From Mesotaenium endlicherianum (Eukaryota > Streptophyta > Zygnematophyceae > Zygnematales > Mesotaeniaceae): a DNA stretch of 37,842 nucleotides. Shown piece by piece: positions 30,751 to 37,842 of this stretch. The notes under the pieces were generated by a model that saw only the letters and a program-made list of their open reading frames with translations, made no database searches and was not told the origin of the DNA. The DNA lies in the NCBI GenBank assembly GCA_009602735.1, contig WELA01001425.1:16844-54685 (forward strand). The letters run 5' to 3'. A program made the position numbers and the translations under genes. Numbering within the stretch: the first letter of the stretch is position 1; each line of letters opens with the position of its first letter.

Positions 30751-30757
30751 CAAGTTC

Positions 30758-30850
30758 AAGGCCCACGATGGACTACTTGGAAATGCATCTACAACATAAG
30801 AATGGGGGTGAAAAGGAGGCTTTCAAGACTTACACTCCCACATAGGTATC
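30758..30850. other. Short spacer between C2 and C3
   Basis: About 93 bp of unidentified sequence separating the head-to-head copies. It ends GTATC, which could be the left target duplication of C3; the right one is outside the window. Confidence 0.5.
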
Positions 30851-31570
30851 TGTAATGAATCAGTATACTGGTCGATCTAATATTCATTTGAATAACATAG
30901 TCAAATAAGTTCAGCCTGCTGAACTCTACTTAACAATCAGTCTGCTGGACTTTATACTTAATATCAGTTTAATGACTTGGCCGGAAGTAGCAGGCTGAGG
31001 TCACCTTAAGTCAGCTTGCTGACACATTCTTTGACAGCCAGCTGACTTTCGTACTCGGTAGCAGCGAACTGCCTCGATATGCATCTAAGTGTGGTATGCT
31101 AGATGAATGGCCAGATGACATCCCTATGATGGATGGCGATTCGGGATGATGGGAGATGGCGGTGGATTTGGTTAACCGAGGTCCTACCAACGTGGTTAAC
31201 TCCCGGGTAGGCGGTGCCATCGCACTGACCGTTGAACAGTAAACTCATTCCATGTACATATGCTAGGCATTGCTCTCGAGTTCGGCATTCGGAAACGAGG
31301 CCAACTCTCTTGTACAGCTTACTGAGAGAGATCTGAATCCAAGGCGAGAAGCCATTGATACGCACTGTCTTCTAACCTTGCTTATGTATGAGTTTACTGA
31401 TTTGCATTATTGATGCTAGTTTACTCGCATTTGACTTACGAGTATTATTCACTGCTAGTGTATTGTCCTTTGCCGTTTAACCAGTTAACGGAAATACCAT
31501 AAAGATTACTTGCTGATATAAAGATCTTTATTAATTGTTAATCCCCTATTTGGTAAGGCGATTCATTTCA
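30851..31570 (+). repeat. Element C3 5' LTR
   Basis: 720 bp, TGTAATGAATC...GATTCATTTCA. Its end is directly followed by G and the primer-binding site, which fixes the right boundary. It is homologous to the LTRs at 12367-13078 and 24060-24802. Confidence 0.92.
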
Positions 31571-31571
31571 G

Positions 31572-31583
31572 TGGTATCGGAGC
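31572..31583 (+). promoter_or_regulatory. Primer-binding site, element C3
   Basis: TGGTATCGGAGC, identical to that of element A. It is predicted to pair with an initiator tRNA-Met 3' end. Confidence 0.85.
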
Positions 31584-31604
31584 AGTTATCACAGTCTTCT
31601 TTGT

Positions 31605-33099
31605 ATGGTAAGGACAAGGTCTCAAACTAGCAACTCCCGAGACATGGAGAACCAGGAGAACGAGAATGTCGAAAACCAGGCGGAAAGCCATGTAGCGGGA
31701 AACCGTACCTATTCGGAAGCAATAGCAGATACTGCAGCTAGGGAGGCTGCAGAGGAGGCAGCTACTATTGCCTCAGTCGCAGCTCAGCAAGCTGAGGAGG
31801 AGAGAGCCTGGCTAGAAGCTGAACAAGTAGCAAAGGCCGCTGAAGATACAAAAAGGAGGGAAAGACAGTCAGCTGACGAGCACACTGTCGAGGAACTCAT
31901 GGCATCAAGGGCCAATGTTCTGAACCCACCCCCTGCTGTACAACTCAATGTACCCCTAGGTCAAATACGTGACCGGCTGAATGCGGCAGGAATTGCTGCT
32001 GCAGGAGCGAGAGGGATTGTTGAGGACACTACTCAGCGAGTAGATGCCAATGCTGCTGCTGCATTTGCTACACTACCACCCCAGAGTGTAGACTTGGGAG
32101 CATTGTTTGTTCAAATGCAGTCGCAAATGGCGACCATGTATCAGTCCCAGCAGGAGGACAAAAGAATCATAATGTCCCTACTGCAGGACAGAGACCAACT
32201 CGGGTCTCACACCACNCGGGTCTTACACCACTAGTGGTGGTGGCCGAGGGCCTAGTAAGCCCAAGCCGAAACCTCCCCAGGAACATCATCCTGAGGGGAA
32301 CAGAAAATACTACCTGATCAAGTTTCTCGCGGATGTTGAGCAGTGGCTGGAGAATTACCCAAAACTGCAAGATTACGAGAAGGTCAGGCACACCGGTGCG
32401 CTACTGAAAGGCAGTGCCGCAGACTGGTGGCTTTACTGGAAGGGAGAGCGTAAGGCTCGGCAACTCGGTGACCCTACGTGGGTAGAGTTTGTCGAGAAGT
32501 TGCATGAGAAATTTGACGTCATCAACCAGCAGGAGAAAGCTATCTATGCGATGATCTCCCTGACACTGAAGCAGACCACTTCAGTTGCTGAGTTTGCTCA
32601 AAAGTTCCAAGAGAACATGATGAAGCAGCCAGATTTGCCAGAACGGTATAGGATAGCATACTTCAGGTATGGCTTGAAATCCGAGGTCTCTGGTCATTTT
32701 GCTGAGAAAAAGTATGAGAAACTGGCTGACTTGATCCAGGATGCTGACGCCTGGGATCAGCAGCAGTTCAATCACAAGCGCCAGAGTAACGCTTTGGTGT
32801 CTAAGATTGTCAAAAAGCCCCACGGTTCCTACAATGCAGTTGAAGGAGACCAGGCTGAGGATAATCAGGGTGATGAATATGAGTATGAGTACAATGCTAT
32901 TCAGTCAAGAGGTAGAGGTAGTTCCTCTCGAGGTGGCTATGGAAGGGGTGGTGGTAGGACTAAGCCGAGACCAGCCTCAGCAAAATCCACTTGCTACCAT
33001 TGTCAGCAGGAAAGGCCACTACAGAGAACAGTGTCTAGTCAAGCACATGCCCAAGGTTGAGAGAAAGACCAGCCTTTAAAAGACAGCAACAGTCAGTAA
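31605..33099 (+). pseudogene. gag: Element C3 gag (nearly complete, one true frameshift plus an assembly gap)
   Basis: Starts 34 nt after the LTR. The N-terminal ~110 residues are Ala/Glu/Gln-rich and probably coiled coil. Next come a Pro/Asn segment, a Retrotrans_gag-like capsid (GSAADWWLYWKGE, VAEFAQKFQENM, YGLKSEVSGHF), a Gly/Arg-rich linker and a zinc-knuckle region. The N at 32216 is flanked by near-identical 15-mers, and removing one copy plus the N accounts for the frame change there. A 1-nt insertion after CYHCQQ, near 33010, disrupts the knuckle relative to C1 and C2. The in-family stop is TAA 33097-33099, within the frameshift hairpin. The start codon context ATGGTAAGG also resembles a splice donor. 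Confidence 0.85.
32201..32231. other. Assembly gap with duplicated 15-bp flanks
   Basis: The N at 32216 is flanked by 15-mers differing at one base (32201-32215 and 32217-32231). The 16 extra bases explain the gag frame change exactly. Confidence 0.8.
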
Positions 33100-33115
33100 T
33101 CCAGTCTATTGATTG
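33075..33115 (+). promoter_or_regulatory. -1 frameshift signal, C3 gag-pol
   Basis: T TTA AAA (33075-33081), 8-nt spacer, stem CAGTCAGTA (33090-33098) with TATTGATTG (33107-33115). Relative to C1 and C2 the 3' arm has two C-to-T changes, and both are accommodated as G-U pairs, so all nine pairs are kept. Confidence 0.82.
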
Positions 33116-36100
33116 TGAGGATGCCAGAGATAGTGAGTCGTCACTAGCTGCCCTCGTAGCAGGTATTATGGGTCCTGCTGAACTGGATTCACTATGCATG
33201 CCTGACAACCAGATAAAGGAGACCATCAGCAATATAGACGTCCAGAGAGTGCACACTCTGGATGCTCTTGTTCCACCTGATGTCCAACATTTCTTTGCTA
33301 CGTCAGGAGAACAATGCGAAAGTCAGGAAAAGACAGTCCCCCCTATCCTACTGCATTGCATGATTGCAGGTAGGACGGTGAGGGCATTTGTTGACGGAGG
33401 GGCGTCACATACTTTTATCCACAAGGACTTAGTTAAGCGGCTAAGGCTGCCTACTGTCACCCAAGGGAATAGAAAAATATTCCTTGGAGATGCCTCAAGT
33501 ATCCCGGGAGGAGTTATAACCAAGCCTATTGAGGTCCAGTTAGGTTCTGGCATTGCAGTTCTAACTGAAACGCTTACATTTGAGGTACTCAACACTGGCT
33601 TTTATGATCTCGTGCTAGGCAGGTCCTGGCTTAATAGACATCAAGCTGAAGTGTGTTGGAGCAGAGGTACAGTTAAAGTGAGAGGAGCCAGTGATGGGCA
33701 GACTGACTTGGCACCCACCAGTGCTCTTCCTCTTGTCCTGTGTGGATGGCAAATGAAGGAAAAGAAGAGGCTTCCAGAAGGATGCAAGTTGCTGAATGCA
33801 ATGGAGTTCGTCAAAAGCTGGAACCAGAAGGAGGACAGAATGTTCTGTCTGCTGCTAAGATAGGTACCTCCTCAACCTGAAGAAGTGGTTGAGAAAAAGG
33901 TAAGCCCTCCGAAGCACCCTACTGCTGCAAAAATTGTTGCTCAGTACACTGATGTATTTAATATGCCTCCTGGACTACCCCCTAAAAGGAAAGTAGATCA
34001 TATGATTGATCTATTACCCGGGAGTCAGCCACCTTGGCAACGCACTTATGGCTTGTTTTATGTGGAGAGCGAGGAGTTGAAAACACAGATTGCAGAGCTT
34101 GAGGAGAATGGTTATATTTCTCCCAGTAAATCACCTTACGGCGCACCCATCCTATTTGTTAAGAAAAAGGATGGCAGTATGCGAATGTGTGTGGATTACA
34201 GAGCCCTGAACAGAATTACAGTAAAGAACAAGTATGCTTTACCCAGAATCGAGGACTTGCTTGATACCCTGTCTGGCGCTAAGGTGTTCAGTAAGATAGA
34301 TCTCAAGAGTGGTTATCATCAAATCAGAATTGCTGAGGGGGATGAACACAAGACTGCTTTCCGCACACGTTATGGACACTATGAGTTCAACGTGATGCCA
34401 TTTGGACTGACTAATGCTCCTGCTACCTTTATGGGTGCTATGAATGACATTTTCAGACCTTATTTGGATAAGTTTGTGCAAGTTTTCCTGGATGATATTT
34501 TAATTTTCTCTAAAGATGAAGCTCAGCACACTGAACACTTAAAGAAAGTGCTGGACACTCTGCGGAAAAATCACTTGTATGCTAAAATGAGCAAGTGTGA
34601 TTTCTTTAAGGAAAGTATTGAATTCTTAGGCCACGTTGTCAGTAAAGAGGGCATCAGTGTGGATCCTAAGAAAGTCCAGACCATAAGGGACTGGCCAGTA
34701 CCACAGTCTGTCTCTGAAGGCAGATCCTTCCTCGGGTTGACTAACTACTATAGGAGATTTATTGAGAATTATTCCACAAAGGCCAGTAAACTGACTGACC
34801 TTACTAAGAAAGACATCGGGTATGTGTGGGGGGAAGAGCAGCAGGCTGCCTTCCAGACCCTTAAAGATGCCCTTTGTTCTGCCCCAGTGCTAGCCGTGTA
34901 TGACCCCAGCAAACCGGTGCAGGTGGTTACTGATGCCTCTGATTTTGCCATGGGTGCTATTTTGTTGCAGCCTGCTGACAAAACCACAAAGGATGGTAAG
35001 GTACGGCAGGAGTGGCATCCTGTGTTGTATGAGTCTATGAAATTTAATCCAGCGGAGATTAATTACTCAGTGCATGATAAAGAGCTGCTAGCTATCATTC
35101 ATGTACTCAAACAGTGGAGAGCATACTTACATGGTAAAGCTTTTAAGGTGATTACAGATCATCTAGCTCTGACCCACTTTCAGAAGAAGTCCAAGCTGTC
35201 GAGGAGGGAGAACCGCTGGAGCCAGATGCTGGAGCAGTTCCAAGTCCAGATCGACTACAAACCAGGGAAGTTGAATCCTGCTGATGCACTCTCTAGAAGA
35301 CCTGACTTGCAAGAAAGGAACTTTAGTCAGCATGCTGTAGATAAAGTCCTGTGTGCACTCACTTCACTAAAGGTGAAAAAGTCCTTCCTTGAACAACTTA
35401 GGAAAGCCTACCTTTCTGACCCAACATTTGAGCCCAGCCCCACTACTGGTGTGTGTCGTGCTACTGCACTCGGGTATAAGCTCAAGGGAGGGGTCTGGGT
35501 GACTGAAACCACTTCAGGCAGGCTGAAGCTGGTCATTCCTAATAACTTGGAAATAAGGTCTCTCTTACTGAGTCAAGCTCATGACAGTCTCCTGGGTGGA
35601 CATTTGGGGCAGGCCAAAACTGTTGGCAAACTGGCAAAACATTATCATTGGGAGGGGTTACCCCGGGAGGTCTTGAAATATGTCAAGTCCTGTGACCAGT
35701 GTCAGAGAAATAAGTCTCGGCACACACCACCCGGAGGTCTCTTGCAACCGCTACCCATCCCAGCGGGACGCTGGGAAACTATATCCATGGACTGGGTGGT
35801 CTCACTACCAAGAACTGCCAACGGGCATGATTCAATACTGGTAGTCGTGGATAAACTGACAAAAATGGTCATTTTTATCCCCACAACTGTCAAAGTGACT
35901 GCACTCGAAACAGCGAGACAGTTTTACAACCATGTAGTATGCCAACATGGGCTCCCTTCTAATATCATCTCAGACAGAGACTCAAAATTCACCTCTAAGT
36001 TCTGGAGAGCTTTAATGGGGTTAATGGGAGTCAAACAGCTGCTCAGCACAGCAAACCACCCTCAGACTGATGGGCAGACTGAAAGAACTAACCGAGTTCT

Positions 36101-36884
36101 GCAGGAGGTGCTGAGAGCATATATTAACCAAAAACAAGATAATTGGGATGACCTGTTGCCTCAAATTCAGTTTGCGGTCAACAGTGCGGTGCACGCGTCA
36201 ACGGGCAAAACTCCTTTTGAACTCAGCCTGGGTAGAGTCCCTAAGTCTCCTCTAGATGTGCTAGGGGAATCTTTAACTCACCCTGAAGGGATTGACAACC
36301 CGGTCTCCCTCCAGTTAACTCAGGAGTTTGCTGACACCCTGTCAGAAGTCCAACGAAACTTGCACACGGCCCAAGAAAACCAACAAAAATACGCTAATCA
36401 ACACCGTCGGGAACTGACATTTTCCAAGGGGGATTTAGTCAAACTGCATTCTCAGCACCTGTACCTCCCTGGTGTGGTCAAGAAAAAGCTTGGCCCTGTC
36501 TGGGTCGGTCCATATTCGGTGGTCCGACGTGTCGGTCAGAATGCTTACAAACTGAACATGTCAGCTGACTACAAGGGTCACCCGGTCTTTAATATCTCCT
36601 TCCTGGAACCATAAATCAAAGGTGATACACTGTTCACAGGTCGGTTACCTATCCAACCGGGACCGGTCCCCGCTGTCCGGGAAGGCGACCCCGAGGAATA
36701 TGAGGTTGATGAGATTTTAGACGCTCGCTCGGTCCGTCGATCGTCTAAATATGTCATGAAGTACCTCATCCGATGGAAGGGTTACGATGCCTCTGGGGAC
36801 ACTTGGGAATTTAAAGATCAGCTGACCCATGCCAAAGGGGCGTTGAAACGGTTCCACCTTCGGGCGGCTGGGGCACCTCCCTAA
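33075..36884 (+). pseudogene. pol: Element C3 pol, two nonsense codons
   Basis: Exactly as long as C2 pol (1,270 codons) and nearly identical to it, but with TAG at 33861-33863 (a Glu codon in C2) between protease and RT, and TAA at 36612-36614 (a Tyr codon in C2) before the chromodomain. Protease D-G-G, RT FLDD, RNase H, integrase and chromodomain motifs are all present. The last ~90 codons differ from C2 more than the rest. No frameshifts are seen, so inactivation is recent or tolerated by complementation from other copies. Confidence 0.93.
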
Positions 36885-36933
36885 CAGTCGTTTCCGTTGA
36901 CACGGGAAGGTGACAGGAGGTCCTGTCTCCATA

Positions 36934-37007
36934 TAAGTTGGAGGGAGATGTGACAGTTAGTGACAGTTGTGACAGGCAGCCCACCTTTAAATTTAAGTTG
37001 GAGGGAG
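36934..37007 (+). promoter_or_regulatory. Two internal polypurine-tract copies (C3)
   Basis: TAAGTTGGAGGGAGA at 36934-36948 and TTAAGTTGGAGGGAG at 36993-37007, both matching the family 3' polypurine tract core. They lie about 59 bp apart between pol and ORF3. Confidence 0.6.
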
Positions 37008-37172
37008 TGGTAGTCTCTGATCACCATATTACCCACTCAACCTGCGCTCACACTCACTTGCTCTCCAAATTTTTCCTTATAGTCGCTCACACCAGGTATT
37101 CCACTCTAGGAACTCTCTCGATCGCGTCCCTCTTCATCAAGGACACTCAGTTGCGGCAAAATATCATGACTT

Positions 37173-37204
37173 CACTAACTGCATTGTGTTTATGATTGAG
37201 CAGG
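37173..37204 (+). promoter_or_regulatory. Putative 3' splice site before ORF3 (C3)
   Basis: CACTAAC (37173-37179), then a T-rich stretch, then GAGCAG ending at 37203, then G and the ORF3 ATG. The geometry matches C1 and C2 (branch A to AG 25 nt) even though the surrounding sequence is different. Confidence 0.5.
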
Positions 37205-37842
37205 ATGACTCAAAAGTCGGAACTCAAGAGGAAGCGAAGGGCGGAAGAGGCACATGCAGAATACTTGCGATTCCGTGGAGACATCGAATCATCTTCCATC
37301 ACCGCTCGGGAATCACAACGACTCCAACAACAGCGGGAGGCACAGAAGAAGAAGGAGGAGGAACAGGCCAGACTGAGGCAGGAAGAAATGGACAGAAAAG
37401 CTGCAAAGGAGGCTAAGAAAGCAGAGGAGGAGAGGCAAGCTGAGGAGAAGCGGAAGCAGCAGGCTGAAGAAGAAGAACAGAGGAGAATCAGCAGCTACCG
37501 CTACACAGTGCTGGGCAAGGGCTTTGATCTACTGGAGGAGGCCTTCAAGTATGCCCAGAGAAGTCGCAGTGAGTCGCAGAAGGAAATCCTCCAGAAGGAA
37601 GGGGAGACATCCGAAAATTTTGACAAGTATATAGAGGTCGGCACAGGGCTCCTCCTCTACCACGATTACGCCAGGATGGTAGGATATACCATCGGAGAGG
37701 CCAAGGCAATGGGCCAGGTGAACGAAGCAGGAGCAGTCTCGATTCCTGGAATCTGGGGGACAGATAGGGTCATCAGGATGATCCCCATGGACGCGGACAG
37801 CTTCAAGGACTCAACACCCCACAACAGGTTCAAGGCCATGTA
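37205..37842 (+). CDS. C3 ORF3, divergent subtype (partial, runs off the window)
   Basis: An open frame of 212 codons to the window end. It begins MTQKSELKRKRRAEEAH, followed by a Lys/Glu/Gln coiled coil to about residue 100 and then the family's unknown domain: YRYTVLGKGFDLLEEA, YIEVGTG, LYHDYARMVGYT, IPGIWG, RMIPMDADSFKD. The domain is about half identical to C2 ORF3 over ~105 residues, by eye. After SFKD the two sequences diverge. The C-terminal parts are outside the window. The function is unknown. Conservation of the domain core with such divergence argues that the frame is under selection. Confidence 0.8.
   Translation, partial: MTQKSELKRKRRAEEAHAEYLRFRGDIESSSITARESQRLQQQREAQKKKEEEQARLRQEEMDRKAAKEAKKAEEERQAEEKRKQQAEEEEQRRISSYRYTVLGKGFDLLEEAFKYAQRSRSESQKEILQKEGETSENFDKYIEVGTGLLLYHDYARMVGYTIGEAKAMGQVNEAGAVSIPGIWGTDRVIRMIPMDADSFKDSTPHNRFKAM

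Larger units (their letters stand above)
36885..37204 (+). other. C3 pol-ORF3 spacer
   Basis: 320 bp, non-coding. It resembles the C2 spacer up to a GACAGTTAGTGA motif near 36952-36963 and then diverges completely. It contains two internal polypurine copies and the putative splice site. Confidence 0.75.
30851..37842 (+). mobile_element. Element C3: family C Ty3/gypsy copy, right end beyond window
   Basis: 5' LTR, primer-binding site, gag with one apparent frameshift, frameshift signal, pol with two nonsense codons, spacer with two internal polypurine copies, and the first ~212 codons of an ORF3 quite diverged from those of C1 and C2. The 3' LTR is not included. Confidence 0.93.

Noticed and set aside
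31099..31365. 88-codon ORF antisense to the family C LTR, also at 24263-24529 and 12573-12830
   Set aside because: Conserved only because the LTR copies are nearly identical. It uses a non-ATG start and has no motif, and there is no sign of coding-type substitution.
31517..31522. TATAAA in the C3 LTR as promoter
   Set aside because: It lies only about 50 nt from the LTR end and is not preserved in C2, so it is weak as a TATA box.
31605..31613. ATGGTAAGG at the gag start as the definite splice donor for ORF3
   Set aside because: The sequence fits a donor, but splicing to CAG|G-ATG would place the gag ATG out of frame with ORF3 in both C2 and C3. Kept only as a candidate.

Overview
The window looks like a repeat-rich nuclear segment of a photosynthetic eukaryote, perhaps a streptophyte alga of the Chara type. 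The lineage guess is weak. It rests on the two 5'-terminal exons of a plant/algal-type hypersensitive-induced-reaction (HIR) SPFH gene with GT-AG introns, on abundant CA microsatellites, and on chromodomain Ty3/gypsy retrotransposons whose primer-binding sites resemble those for plant initiator tRNA-Met. I see no bacterial-style operons, CRISPR arrays, rRNA or tRNA genes.

Layout. 1-1.6 kb: HIR gene 5' end (minus strand). 1.6-3.75 kb: mostly anonymous DNA with a 39-bp tandem duplication and an orphan retropepsin remnant. About 3.75-12.37 kb: a degraded Ty3-like element (D), split by a complete, young element of another family (A, 4118-10791; 503-bp LTRs, 5-bp target duplication AATAG) that landed in the TATA box of D's LTR. 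12.37-19.36 kb: C1, a minus-strand, 5'-truncated, integrase-deleted copy of family C. 19.36-23.90 kb: B, a 5'-truncated and heavily mutated plus-strand copy of family A, fused to C1. 24.06-30.75 kb: C2, a minus-strand family C copy with open pol and ORF3 but no 5' LTR and almost no gag. 30.85 kb to the end: C3, a plus-strand family C copy with 5' LTR, gag, pol and the start of ORF3, head-to-head with C2.

Family C is the most interesting content. It is a chromodomain Ty3/gypsy element (gag, then protease-RT-RNase H-integrase-chromodomain) with a third, sense-oriented ORF between pol and the 3' LTR. ORF3 encodes a soluble-looking protein of about 558 residues with a coiled coil, a domain I do not recognise, an acidic stretch and an Arg-Ser tail. 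It has no visible signal peptide or membrane segment, so it is not an obvious envelope gene. A branch-point-like CTAAC about 25 nt before a CAG acceptor sits directly upstream of the ORF3 ATG in all three copies, and a second copy of the polypurine tract lies between pol and ORF3. C3 ORF3 is far more diverged from C2 ORF3 than the pol genes are from each other, which suggests cassette exchange.

Families A and C each carry a textbook -1 programmed frameshift signal between gag and pol: A AAA AAC plus a 7-bp stem in A, U UUA AAA plus a 9-bp stem in C. In both the gag stop codon overlaps the stem. In C3 two changes in the stem keep pairing through G-U wobbles. Three single-N positions mark assembly gaps. 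At two of them the flanks are duplicated, and the duplicated length exactly accounts for the local frame break, so some apparent damage and junctions may be assembly artefacts.
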